Of a stretch of 64,000 bases of DNA, positions 23,673 to 31,666 are shown in pieces; within the stretch, counting starts at the first letter, position 1; each line of letters opens with the position of its first letter. A model generated the notes under the pieces. The model searched no databases and was not told the DNA's origin. It was given only the letters and a program-made list of their open reading frames with translations. The stretch covers positions 248,001-312,000 of the forward strand of contig NZ_WUAF01000001.1 in NCBI RefSeq assembly GCF_009800965.1, written 5' to 3'. The position numbers and the translations under genes are program-made. The stretch is from Cognatazoarcus halotolerans. GTDB lineage: Bacteria; Pseudomonadota; Gammaproteobacteria; Burkholderiales; Rhodocyclaceae.

Positions 23673-24980
23673 TTATAGAGTGAACGGCATGCGCACGGTC
23701 AGATTCACGTCGGGCGTGTCGCGCGTTACGCCCACGCCCAGCGACACATTGAGCGACCTGGTCGGCGAAAGCCGATAGGCATAGCCGAACATCAAGGTTC
23801 CGAGTTGAACCCTTACGCCGCCGGATTGCTTGACTCCATCGACGGTGAGCTGGGTCCGTCCCACAGACGCATGATCGTAACCTACGCTAAAGGAAGACTT
23901 GTCATTCAGTGCGAGACCCATCCCGAAGTTGAATCCCAGCACACCACCAGGCCGTACCGAATCGACGTTCCGGACAGTCACGCTCCCGGTGCTCAGGTCT
24001 TCCTCTCTCAACGACAAGTTGCTTCGGCCGAAACTGTACTGGTAGTTGATTCCGCCAAAGAACACGACCGGATCCGACGGGAAAAGGAAGGTCACCCCGG
24101 GCTGCAGCGAATAGAATCCCGATCCAGTGGGAAGGCCTTTGGGAAGGTAGCCGGAATTCGGAACATAGACAGAAGGGAAATCGAACTGATCGGATCCGGT
24201 CCGCATCTTGAACCTCAATGACGCAATGTAGTAGGGCTCGTTGGGCCCGCCGTCATTGAGCTGATAGCGACCAGTAAGCTCGACGTCGCCGATCTTGCGC
24301 CCGGTCGCGTTGAACACCTCCTCGTTGCTCGAGGGAGTTGCCAGAGGCCGTCCGATCGAATCGTCACTGCGATAGACATAGGGAATCTTTGCCTCGAACT
24401 CCATGCGGTTAGTCAATCCGGTGCGCGCCGTAAGCGCCGCCGTCCACGTATTGCGCTTGACTTCACGCACGTCGATCAGGCCTATGGTGATCGCCGGGAT
24501 GATTGTGTAGCCGACCAGCGCGACGCGGTTCGTCGAGGCGTAGGAATATTGCAGGGAGGGCTCGAGGATAACCCTGCCAGGTGGTGTGAGAACCCCCGGC
24601 TGGTCGAAGATCTGCGCCACTGGTGCCGCATCCTCGCGCTTTGCCTCGGGCGGACGCTGCCCCACGGGCTGCGAGGACTCCTGGGCCACCTGCACCGGCG
24701 GCTGGGTCGCCGACGGCTCCGCGGGACCAGCTCCGCGGGTCGCCTCCAGACGCTCGACCTCGACTGCCCGGCGGATTTCGGCGAGCTTGGCCTCTTCGAC
24801 CTGCATCGACTTTCTCAAGGCTTCTAGCCTGGCTGTCTGCTCCACGATGAGTTTTTGAAGTTGCTCGAGAGTCGGCGTCTCCGGTGCGGCGACGTCGGCA
24901 GCCCATACCGATCCGGCAAGGCCTGCGCACACCGCCAGACAGATCGCCGTACGTGGCGTGCGTGGCATCGGATTACTCAT
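23673..24980 (-). CDS. Outer-membrane beta-barrel protein with N-terminal coiled coil (FapF-like)
   Basis: Outer-membrane protein of 435 aa. The start at 24980 (MSNPMPRTPRTAICLAVCAG) has GGGAGA upstream. The signal peptide ends near residue 27 (GSVWAADV). Residues ~37-80 form a heptad-like coiled coil (LEQLQKLIVEQTARLEALRK, then KLAEIRRAVEVERLEA), followed by a Pro/Gln linker. From about 125 to the end, alternating hydrophobic strands with aromatic girdles (VILEPSLQYSYAST, PFTL at the C-terminus) indicate a beta-barrel. Coiled coil plus barrel is the architecture of FapF, the trimeric channel that secretes Pseudomonas Fap amyloid. The gene is convergent with the fibre genes and 51 bp downstream of the sigma-54 activator gene. 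Confidence 0.75.
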   Translation of the reverse strand: MSNPMPRTPRTAICLAVCAGLAGSVWAADVAAPETPTLEQLQKLIVEQTARLEALRKSMQVEEAKLAEIRRAVEVERLEATRGAGPAEPSATQPPVQVAQESSQPVGQRPPEAKREDAAPVAQIFDQPGVLTPPGRVILEPSLQYSYASTNRVALVGYTIIPAITIGLIDVREVKRNTWTAALTARTGLTNRMEFEAKIPYVYRSDDSIGRPLATPSSNEEVFNATGRKIGDVELTGRYQLNDGGPNEPYYIASLRFKMRTGSDQFDFPSVYVPNSGYLPKGLPTGSGFYSLQPGVTFLFPSDPVVFFGGINYQYSFGRSNLSLREEDLSTGSVTVRNVDSVRPGGVLGFNFGMGLALNDKSSFSVGYDHASVGRTQLTVDGVKQSGGVRVQLGTLMFGYAYRLSPTRSLNVSLGVGVTRDTPDVNLTVRMPFTL

Positions 24981-25031
24981 GAATCTTTCTCCCTGAAAAG
25001 ACCACTTTGCATTCGGCACGGCCAAGGCTCC

Positions 25032-26369
25032 CTACGAGGCATGGATGTCGAGGCGTGCCATCAGACGATAAAGGGTTCCTCTTGAAACGCCGAGGCGGCG
25101 CGCGGCCTCGGACACGTTCGAGCCGCTCATATGCAAGCTGCGCAGGATGATCTCGCGGTCGAACCGAGAACGCTCGGTCTCGAGCGTGTCGATCACCGGG
25201 CTGACGCTGCCACCTTGCAATCCCAAGTCCTGCGGTGTAATCAGTTCGCCCTCGGCCATGATCATTGCCCGGCGCACCCTGTTGATGAGCTCGCGGACAT
25301 TGCCGGGCCATTGGTAGGCCTCCATTGCCAGCAAGGCCTCTTCGCCGAAGTCGCGAAGCTGCCTGCCTTTTTTCTGCAGGTTTGCACGGAAGGCGCTCCG
25401 CGCCAGAGCGCGCACATCCTCGATCCGCTCGCGAAGGGCGGGTACGCGAATATTCACTACATTGAGGCGATAGAAGAGATCCGCCCTGAAGTGCCCCGCC
25501 GCCACGGCTGCTTCCAGATCCACATGGGTTGCTGCAACAACCCTGGTATCGACGGGAACATGAGTGCTCGCCCCGACGCGCACTATCGTCATCTCCTGCA
25601 GGAAGCGCAACAAGTTGGCCTGCAGATTGGTTGAAAGATCCCCGATCTCGTCTAGGAAAAGCACCCCCGAGCTCGAGGCTTCGATATTGCCGATTCGTCG
25701 CTGGTGAGCACCGGTGAACGCGCCTTTTTCGTGTCCAAACAGCTCAGACTGGATCAGGGTTGCCGGGACGGCCGCACAATTCATCGCCAGAAACGGCCCG
25801 GCGGCACGCTTCGAGTAGCGATGAATGGCCCGCGCCACAAGTTCCTTGCCAACGCCCGACTCGCCCCGCAACAGTACCGGCACGTCGGCCCTGACGATCT
25901 TGGCAAGCTGGCGATACAGTGTCTGCATGGCGGCGCTGGTGCCGGTCATGCCGAAGGTTGCCGACTCTCCGGGCGCCGCATCGAGCAGTTGCTGGCGCAT
26001 CTGGGCCTTGCCATGGGCATGACCAAGCGTCATCCTGAGGCGTGCAGGGTCGAGCGGCAGGGTGTGGAAGTCGTGGAAATGCTCGAGTACTTGTGGCGCG
26101 ATCCGGGGGTGCTCGAGTAGGCCCTGTGCAACGAGGGCCACCCACTCACAGGCGCTGCTGTCAATCAGCTTTGCCAGCTCGGTAGCCAAGGAACCCTCAG
26201 GGTTGTCGAAGACAACGATTCCGACCAAGCATCGATGCGTTTCCAGCACCTCGTGGGTAGCAAGGGCCGAATCCACCCGATGAAAGAGCCAGCCATCGAA
26301 GCCACCGCCCTCCAGCCGGCCCGCAAGCTCTCCCGACGGGTCGACCAGAACGACGTCGCGTCTGGACAT
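25032..26369 (-). CDS. Sigma-54-dependent transcriptional activator, VpsR-like
   Basis: Enhancer-binding protein of 445 aa. The N-terminal ~130 residues are a degenerate receiver-like domain without a clear phospho-acceptor Asp and with the stretch HFHDFHTLPLDP, typical of VpsR-type regulators, which respond to c-di-GMP. The AAA+ core has Walker A GESGVGKE (169-176), an intact sigma-54 contact loop GAFTGA (216-221) and Walker B GVLFLDEIGDL. A Fis-type helix-turn-helix ends the protein (VSEAARRLGVSRGTLYRLMA). The intact GAFTGA loop and the sigma-54 promoter at 16591-16605 make it the probable activator of the fibre operon. It lies between the OmpA-like and beta-barrel genes on the same strand. 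Confidence 0.88.
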   Translation of the reverse strand: MSRRDVVLVDPSGELAGRLEGGGFDGWLFHRVDSALATHEVLETHRCLVGIVVFDNPEGSLATELAKLIDSSACEWVALVAQGLLEHPRIAPQVLEHFHDFHTLPLDPARLRMTLGHAHGKAQMRQQLLDAAPGESATFGMTGTSAAMQTLYRQLAKIVRADVPVLLRGESGVGKELVARAIHRYSKRAAGPFLAMNCAAVPATLIQSELFGHEKGAFTGAHQRRIGNIEASSSGVLFLDEIGDLSTNLQANLLRFLQEMTIVRVGASTHVPVDTRVVAATHVDLEAAVAAGHFRADLFYRLNVVNIRVPALRERIEDVRALARSAFRANLQKKGRQLRDFGEEALLAMEAYQWPGNVRELINRVRRAMIMAEGELITPQDLGLQGGSVSPVIDTLETERSRFDREIILRSLHMSGSNVSEAARRLGVSRGTLYRLMARLDIHAS

Positions 26370-26461
26370 TCGGCCTCCTCCTCAATTCTTCTCTAAAAAC
26401 CCTTTTATGTCTTATGTATAGCCAACAATACGCCGGGAACCCATTCAATCCGGGGCTCTCG

Positions 26462-26477
26462 CGTGACTCACGTCACG
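26462..26477. promoter_or_regulatory. Palindrome CGTGAC-TCAC-GTCACG upstream of the sigma-54 activator gene
   Basis: Six-base perfect arms with a 4-nt centre, about 93 bp upstream of the activator start, in the 217-bp gap behind the OmpA-like gene. It may be an operator or a short transcript hairpin; nothing distinguishes these by sequence. Confidence 0.3.
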
Positions 26478-26586
26478 GCTACGGGTGATACACGCCCACG
26501 CGACGGCTTCCTCCGGCCCTGCCGCTCACGACCTTCCGTACGCGGCCCGCAGGCGCGGGAGCGTCACCTCGAAGCAACTTCGGCGC

Positions 26587-27411
26587 TCAGCGTCTGCTTG
26601 GAATTTCGAGCGTTCTGGCAAGAATCAACGGTGGAAGGTCGCCCGCATAGACGGCGGGCGGCACCAAAGCCAATTGTGCCTTCGGCAAGCGCAGGTCCAC
26701 GTCGACACGACGGTTCAGCTGGCGCCCAGCCGCACTTTCGTTGCCAGCGATGAAGCAATTGAGGCAATAGCTGGTGCTGATCTTTTCCTGTCCGATCCCG
26801 GCGTCGGCAAAAGCGCTGGCCACGGTATCAGCCCGGGCCTTGGCGAGGCGGGCATTGAGCTCGTCACTGCCGGTACTGTCAACGCGACCGCGAACGACCA
26901 CCGCATGGGACATGTTGGCAATCGGCACCAGTTCGGCAACCGCCCTGCGTCCCATCGGCCCTAGCGTGCTCTTGCCGAGCGCAAAGGGAACCATGCGTGC
27001 TATCGAGGCAAGCTCCACGTCAAGCTTGAGCGCCACAGGTGTCGAACGCCCTTCCTCGGACGGCGACACCGCGACCTTGGAAATCGGGTCGGCAAGCTTC
27101 GGTGGCAGCTCCAGTTCGGCGGAGGCAACGGCTGCGGCCGGCACCGACGCTTCAAGCAGGGCCACGACGGTGGCGGCCGGATCGATCGAAGCGACTGCGC
27201 TTGGAGGTGCGGTCGCGGCAAGTTGCGGCGCGGACACCTGCCGGCCGCACAGCGGGCACGGAACCGCCAATTGATAGCTGAGCCCCGAAACCGGGTCGAA
27301 CAGCGGACCATAAGATCGTGCTTCTTGCAGCGAGACCTGACTGCGTTCCGGCGGTCCACTCATGCACGCTGTCAATGAGAGTACCAGCAAGGACAGAGCG
27401 GCTGACTTCAT
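26587..27411 (-). CDS. OmpA-like lipoprotein associated with the fibre locus
   Basis: Lipoprotein of 274 aa with signal peptide and lipobox (MKSAALSLLVLSLTACMSGP, Cys16). A middle region rich in Ala/Ser/Pro contains CPLCG. The C-terminal domain from about residue 135 has the OmpA peptidoglycan-binding pattern (VRGRVDSTGSDELNARLAKA with RADTVASAF, later RQLNRRVDVDLRL), plus an unusual CLNC pair between these blocks. Such proteins anchor envelope assemblies to the cell wall. Being first in line with the activator and beta-barrel genes, it may anchor the fibre export machine; this is contextual inference. Its role in Fap systems has no equivalent I know of. Confidence 0.8.
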   Translation of the reverse strand: MKSAALSLLVLSLTACMSGPPERSQVSLQEARSYGPLFDPVSGLSYQLAVPCPLCGRQVSAPQLAATAPPSAVASIDPAATVVALLEASVPAAAVASAELELPPKLADPISKVAVSPSEEGRSTPVALKLDVELASIARMVPFALGKSTLGPMGRRAVAELVPIANMSHAVVVRGRVDSTGSDELNARLAKARADTVASAFADAGIGQEKISTSYCLNCFIAGNESAAGRQLNRRVDVDLRLPKAQLALVPPAVYAGDLPPLILARTLEIPSRR

Positions 27412-27717
27412 GGCGACGTTCCTAGTCCGGTGAAAGCTACTTGACTTGTATAGAAATTAGCAGCACCGACCAGCCGCGGCAATCCCCGACGTGGGATTCG
27501 GCATGAAATAGTTGCATTTGGCGTAATCGGCAAGCGTCGTGCGTCGAATCGTGGATACCTGTCGTCAGCGCGACCGGTCAATCGATGAAACACCACACCA
27601 TCGACAGCCAGAGGCGGTCGGTCCGCACCTTGACCGCCGGTCGTCATCGCAGACAATCGAGGAGGCACCTTGTGCCGGTTTGATGCCCAACCGTCGCTGG
27701 CCGCGCCGTATCGCCCT
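27412..27717. other. Intergenic region between zinc operon end and OmpA-like gene
   Basis: About 306 bp with no supported gene. It contains AATCCC-CGACGT-GGGATT at 27481-27498, a short inverted repeat 70 bp upstream of the OmpA-like start, and an AT-richer patch at 27435-27465 that could hold a promoter for that gene. Nothing else stands out. Confidence 0.4.
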
Positions 27718-28347
27718 TCAGCGCGCCGGTAACTCCTCCGCGTAGGGCGCCACCTTCTGCGCCTCGATGCGGTAGCCCGCGTTGCCCATGTCGGTGGCCG
27801 CGGCCGCCACGCTCATCACGCCGGAAACCCACACCGCCTGCATGTTCTGATCGGCCGGCACCGGCTTGGCGGCAACGACATGGATCACCTGGTTGGAGGG
27901 TGGCGGTGGCACATGCACGCAGGCGCCAAAATACGGCACCAACAGGAATTCGGTAATGCCCTCCTGGTCCCCCTCGAGGCGCACCAGGAAACCCGGGATA
28001 CGGATGCGCTGACTCATCAGGGCGGGCACCACCGGGGCCTCGTCCCAGGCCTTGCGGATCGCAGCCAGGGCCTCCATGGCACGCGGGTCGGCGTCCTCCA
28101 TGCTGTTCATGTCGAGCTTGTCGAGCTTGTCGAGCAGGGCCATCGGATCCCAGTCCGCGGGCATCAGGTCGTCCCAGGAGATCTCGCGGTAGTCGTCGCT
28201 GGCGGGCGGCGCGGGCACGGCCGGCCTGGCGAGTCGATCGCCGACCTTGTACCCGCTCCCCGCCGCGCTGGCCTGCGGCACCTCCGCACCACAAGCCACC
28301 AGCGCGGCGGCACACAGCGCCGCAGCGGCGAATCCCTTGATATTCAT
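27718..28347 (-). CDS. DUF3299 lipoprotein of the zinc operon
   Basis: Lipoprotein of 209 aa: the signal peptide ends in the lipobox LVAC (MNIKGFAAAALCAAALVACG). The body matches the DUF3299 pattern (VRLEGDQEGITEFLLVPYFG, ACVHVPPPPSNQVIHV), a periplasmic family with conserved Cys and His that often accompanies a MacB-like ABC transporter. It is the last gene of an eight-gene minus-strand unit. The order DUF2796, ABC ATPase, ABC permease, DUF3299 matches the zinc-responsive P. aeruginosa operon PA4063-PA4066 (from memory of that operon). A short in-frame 9-bp repeat at 28111-28135 encodes LDKLDKLD. Exact function unknown. Confidence 0.82.
   Translation of the reverse strand: MNIKGFAAAALCAAALVACGAEVPQASAAGSGYKVGDRLARPAVPAPPASDDYREISWDDLMPADWDPMALLDKLDKLDMNSMEDADPRAMEALAAIRKAWDEAPVVPALMSQRIRIPGFLVRLEGDQEGITEFLLVPYFGACVHVPPPPSNQVIHVVAAKPVPADQNMQAVWVSGVMSVAAAATDMGNAGYRIEAQKVAPYAEELPAR
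28111..28135 (-). repeat. Short tandem 9-bp repeat in the DUF3299 gene
   Basis: GTCGAGCTT occurs two and three-quarter times in a row and encodes LDKLDKLD. The unit is a multiple of three, so copy changes would not shift the frame. Confidence 0.6.
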
Positions 28348-28352
28348 ATCGC

Positions 28353-29612
28353 TCACATCCTCACCATCATCCCGTCCGCCAGCGACTGCCGATAGGCTCG
28401 CAGCGCTGGTACCAGGCTTGCCAGCAGGCCGGCCAGCATCACCGCCCCCAGCAACATCCACTCCCGCCCCACCGGCCAGCCCGGCGACACCGCCAGCCCG
28501 TAGTTCGCCTGCAGCCACGCGGCCATCGAGAACACCAGCACCTGCACCAGCGCCACACCGAGCACGCATCCGGCCAGGGTGAGCAGCACACTCTCCGCCG
28601 CCACCAGAAAAAACACATCGCGCGGCCCGGCGCCAAGCGCGCGCAGGATGGCAAGTTCGCGGCGGCGCTCGCCGAGGCTTGCCACCATCACCGCGACAAG
28701 GCCTGCCAGCCCGACCGCCACCACCAGCGCCGACACGGCCAGCAAGACCCGCGCGCCAATGCCGACCACATCCCACAGCTGATCGAGGGTAACACCGGGA
28801 AGGATCGCCAGCAGCGGCTCGCGGGTGTCCTCGTTGATCGCCCGCTGGAGGCGAAAAACCATCGCACGGTTTTCAAGCCCCACCAGCGCCGCGGTCACCC
28901 GCTTGGGCGCGAGATCGAATTTCCTCACCATTTCGGGAGCGATCTTCAGCCCGGGGATCGGCGCCCCGCCCTGCCAGTCCAGATGAATGGCCTCGATGCT
29001 CTCGAGGCTCACGAGAACGCTGCGGTCCACCGGAGTGCCGGTTGGCGCCAGCACACCGACCACGGAAAAGGGCTTGTCACCATGCTCGGCGACATGTTCG
29101 CCGCTGCCGTGCGCGAGCGTGATCCGCGCACCCTCCCGATAGCCCAGCCGCGCCGCCACCTCGGCCCCGACGACCGCCTCGAAGACGTCCGCGAACGGGC
29201 GGCCCGCCGCGAAACCGATCCGACGACCGTCGCCGTAGCGGTAGTGCCGGAAGAAATCCGGAGTGGTCCCGACCACGCGGAAGCCGCGATGGGAATCGCC
29301 CAGCGAGAGGGGAACCACCCATGCCACCTCTTGCCGTGCGGCGATGCGTTGTACCGCGGGCCAGGACACTTCGTTGGTCGCATCGCCAATGTGAAACACG
29401 CTGTAGAGCAGCAGTTGCACCGGGCCACTGCGCGCGCCGACGATCAGATCGGTGCGCGATACGGTGCTGGCGAAGCTTTCGCGGGCATCGTTGCGCAGTC
29501 GTTCGACGCCCAGCAGCAGCGAGACCGAGAGCGCGACCACGATCACCGTTAGCCCGGCGGTGAGACGCCGGTTCCACAGGCTCGCCAGTGCCAGGGGAAG
29601 AAGACGGATCAT
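28353..29612 (-). CDS. MacB/FtsX-type ABC transporter permease
   Basis: ABC permease of 419 aa with the MacB/LolC layout: one N-terminal helix (LTAGLTVIVVALSVSLLLGV), a large periplasmic MacB-core domain (about 40-265) and three C-terminal helices carrying the FtsX signature region (GERRRELAILRALGAGPRDV). These transporters do not import; they act on periplasmic or outer-membrane substrates by a mechanical stroke. The start overlaps the end of the ATPase gene by 4 bp (ATGA), showing tight coupling. In this zinc operon it may move or release a metal-binding periplasmic partner such as DUF2796 or DUF3299 protein; that is inference. Confidence 0.88.
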   Translation of the reverse strand: MIRLLPLALASLWNRRLTAGLTVIVVALSVSLLLGVERLRNDARESFASTVSRTDLIVGARSGPVQLLLYSVFHIGDATNEVSWPAVQRIAARQEVAWVVPLSLGDSHRGFRVVGTTPDFFRHYRYGDGRRIGFAAGRPFADVFEAVVGAEVAARLGYREGARITLAHGSGEHVAEHGDKPFSVVGVLAPTGTPVDRSVLVSLESIEAIHLDWQGGAPIPGLKIAPEMVRKFDLAPKRVTAALVGLENRAMVFRLQRAINEDTREPLLAILPGVTLDQLWDVVGIGARVLLAVSALVVAVGLAGLVAVMVASLGERRRELAILRALGAGPRDVFFLVAAESVLLTLAGCVLGVALVQVLVFSMAAWLQANYGLAVSPGWPVGREWMLLGAVMLAGLLASLVPALRAYRQSLADGMMVRM

Positions 29613-30334
29613 GACGCCACCTCCTTCGCCGCCTGATTGAGCGCGGAGAGATCCACCACCCGGTCGAAATGCGCGCTCAGGCGCCGATCATGACTCACGA
29701 ACAGCAGCGTAGCGCCCGCCGCGTCGCACTCACTCAGAAGCAGGTCGAGAAAACGCGTCTGGCGATCGGCATCGAGCGCCGAGGTCGGCTCGTCGGCAAT
29801 GATCAGTCCCGGCCGGCCGATCAGCGCGCGCGCAGCCGCCACACGCTGCTGCTGCCCCACCGAGAGCGTCATGGCCGGGCGTGCGAGCAGGTTTGCGGGC
29901 AGATCCAGCCTCGCCGCCAGGCGTCTCGCCTCGGCAAGCGGCGTGCTCCCCGCGGCGGCGATCCGCTTTCGCCGCGCAGCGGAAAACCGGCACGCCAGCA
30001 GAATGTTGTCCTGCATCGAGAGATAGGGAATCAGATTGAAGAGCTGGAACACGAAGCCGATGTGGTCGGCGCGGAAACGGTCGCGCGCGCGGGCGCTCAG
30101 CTGCGCAAGGTCCTCGCCGAGTACGCACACGCGACCTTCGCGGGGCGACAACACCCCGCCAACGATCGAAAGCAGGGTGGTCTTGCCGCTGCCGCTGGGG
30201 CCGTGGAGGAAACATCGCTCGCCCGCGGCGACCGGGAAGCCGGGAATGTCGATGCAGGGGGCCTGACCAGGCCAGGCGAAGCGCAGCCCGCGAAGTTCGA
30301 GCGCGCGGCCCGGCGTGGTGGCAACCCGTTCCAT
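29609..30334 (-). CDS. LolD/MacB-type ABC ATP-binding protein
   Basis: ABC ATPase of 241 aa. Walker A is GPSGSGKTT, the Q-loop region VFQLFNLIPYLSM is typical of the LolD/MacB class, the signature is LSVGQQQRVAAARAL and Walker B is LIIADEPTSALD with the switch His in FVSHDRR. It drives the FtsX-type permease encoded immediately downstream (4-bp overlap) and follows the DUF2796 gene with no gap, so the three products probably work together. Confidence 0.92.
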   Translation of the reverse strand: MERVATTPGRALELRGLRFAWPGQAPCIDIPGFPVAAGERCFLHGPSGSGKTTLLSIVGGVLSPREGRVCVLGEDLAQLSARARDRFRADHIGFVFQLFNLIPYLSMQDNILLACRFSAARRKRIAAAGSTPLAEARRLAARLDLPANLLARPAMTLSVGQQQRVAAARALIGRPGLIIADEPTSALDADRQTRFLDLLLSECDAAGATLLFVSHDRRLSAHFDRVVDLSALNQAAKEVAS

Positions 30335-30868
30335 CTAGAACCCGACCTGAGCCGATGCGGGCCGCAAGGTCTGCGCGGATTGGCCGCCGTCGCCTGCCAC
30401 CTGGACACGCAGCTTGCCAAGCCGCGGGAAGTGTTTGAACAGCGTCACCTCGAAGCCGTCCAGCGCAGCGGCATTCGCACACTCAAAATGCCAGTTTGCC
30501 TCGAGGTCGGCATGGTTTTCGTCCCCGGCATCGTGAGCAGCCCCCGGTTTCTCCGCGAAAGGCTCGGCGACCGCCGCATCGACAAGCCGGCACGCGGCAG
30601 CAGCCGGCAGGTTCACCACGCGGGCAGGCTCGCGCAGGATCGCAAGCGCATCGGCAAGCCTCCGTTTCTGTTCGGCATTGCGTGGCGCATGCTCGAATCC
30701 GACGAAATTATCCAGGGGGCCGTCAAGCTCGATCAGGAGCGAGCCGCCGCTGCGAGCAACGTTGAGGCTCGCCACCCCGTGCTCATGGGCATGGCCAGTG
30801 GCCGCCATCGCGGTCGGCGCCAAGCTTGTGCAGGCTGCAAACAGCAGCAGAGCGTTGGTCATATTCAT
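30335..30868 (-). CDS. DUF2796 (ZrgA-like) periplasmic zinc-binding protein
   Basis: Periplasmic protein of 177 aa from the ATG at 30868 (MNMTNALLLFAACTSLAPTA signal peptide); another in-frame start lies 15 bp upstream. The mature N-terminus HAHEHGVASLNVA is the hallmark of the DUF2796 family, whose member ZrgA binds zinc and helps zinc uptake in Vibrio. Additional His and acidic residues occur at HDAGDENHADLEANWHFEC. It is followed directly by the ABC ATPase gene. I infer delivery of zinc between the outer membrane porin and the ABC machinery. Confidence 0.85.
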   Translation of the reverse strand: MNMTNALLLFAACTSLAPTAMAATGHAHEHGVASLNVARSGGSLLIELDGPLDNFVGFEHAPRNAEQKRRLADALAILREPARVVNLPAAAACRLVDAAVAEPFAEKPGAAHDAGDENHADLEANWHFECANAAALDGFEVTLFKHFPRLGKLRVQVAGDGGQSAQTLRPASAQVGF

Positions 30869-30913
30869 ATCTGGGTTCTCCACTAAAACTTTTTTGTCAT
30901 GAACGATCGTCGG

Positions 30914-31666
30914 TCAGCGGCGGCCCACGGTCGCTTTCGCGAGCGCGCAGGCGGCCATCGCCCAGACCACTGCGGGGCCGGCGGGCAGATCGAACACCGA
31001 GGAGCCGAATAGCCCCACGACGTAGCCGGCGAGGCCGATGCCCCAGGCAGCGGCGAGCCGTCGCCGCTGCATGCCCGCGGTGGCCAGCGCGGGCACGATC
31101 AGGCTGGCGAATACCAGGAAGACGCCCACCAGCTGAACGGATGCGGTCACCGCGAGCGCAAACAGGGCATAGAAGCCGAAGCCCTCGCGCAGCTGCGGCA
31201 GGCGCCACCACAGGATCAGTACCAGCATGCTCACCAGCGCCATCGCCCAAAGCGCCGTTGGCCCCACCCAGAGGATCTGCCCGGCAAGCAGATCCTGCAG
31301 GTGTTCACCGCCGTGGGGATGATGGGCCAGGAGCAGCATGCCGAGGCTGGAGGCGAGAACGAAAAGCACGCCGATGAGGGCCTCCTGCTCCTGCGGCCTG
31401 CGCCGCTCGCTCCAGGTGAGCAGCGCGGCGCCAGCCAGTGCCGCCGCCAGCGCCGCCGCCTGACCGGGCCAGCCTTGCGCGTGCAGCCCGGCCAGTTCGG
31501 CCGCGATCACGCCCACCCCCGCCACCTGCGCCACGGCGAGGTCGATGAACACGATGCCGCGGGCGAGCACCTGCATGCCCAGCGGCACGTGGCTGGCGAG
31601 CACGAGGGCGCCCGCGATCAGTGCCGGCCAGACGATCTCGAGCTGCAGGCCCACGTCGATGCTCAT
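30914..31666 (-). CDS. Metal ABC transporter permease (ZnuB-like)
   Basis: ABC-3 family permease of 250 aa (MSIDVGLQLEIVWPALIAGA) with about seven to eight helices. It carries the family features HVPLGMQVLARGIVFIDLAV and SLIVPALATAG. It overlaps the upstream binding-protein gene by 4 bp. No ATPase of the ZnuC type belongs to this operon; the nearest is at 40307-41056, and the LolD-type ATPase next door is of the wrong class. It may share the other ATPase or use one elsewhere. Confidence 0.85.
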   Translation of the reverse strand: MSIDVGLQLEIVWPALIAGALVLASHVPLGMQVLARGIVFIDLAVAQVAGVGVIAAELAGLHAQGWPGQAAALAAALAGAALLTWSERRRPQEQEALIGVLFVLASSLGMLLLAHHPHGGEHLQDLLAGQILWVGPTALWAMALVSMLVLILWWRLPQLREGFGFYALFALAVTASVQLVGVFLVFASLIVPALATAGMQRRRLAAAWGIGLAGYVVGLFGSSVFDLPAGPAVVWAMAACALAKATVGRR

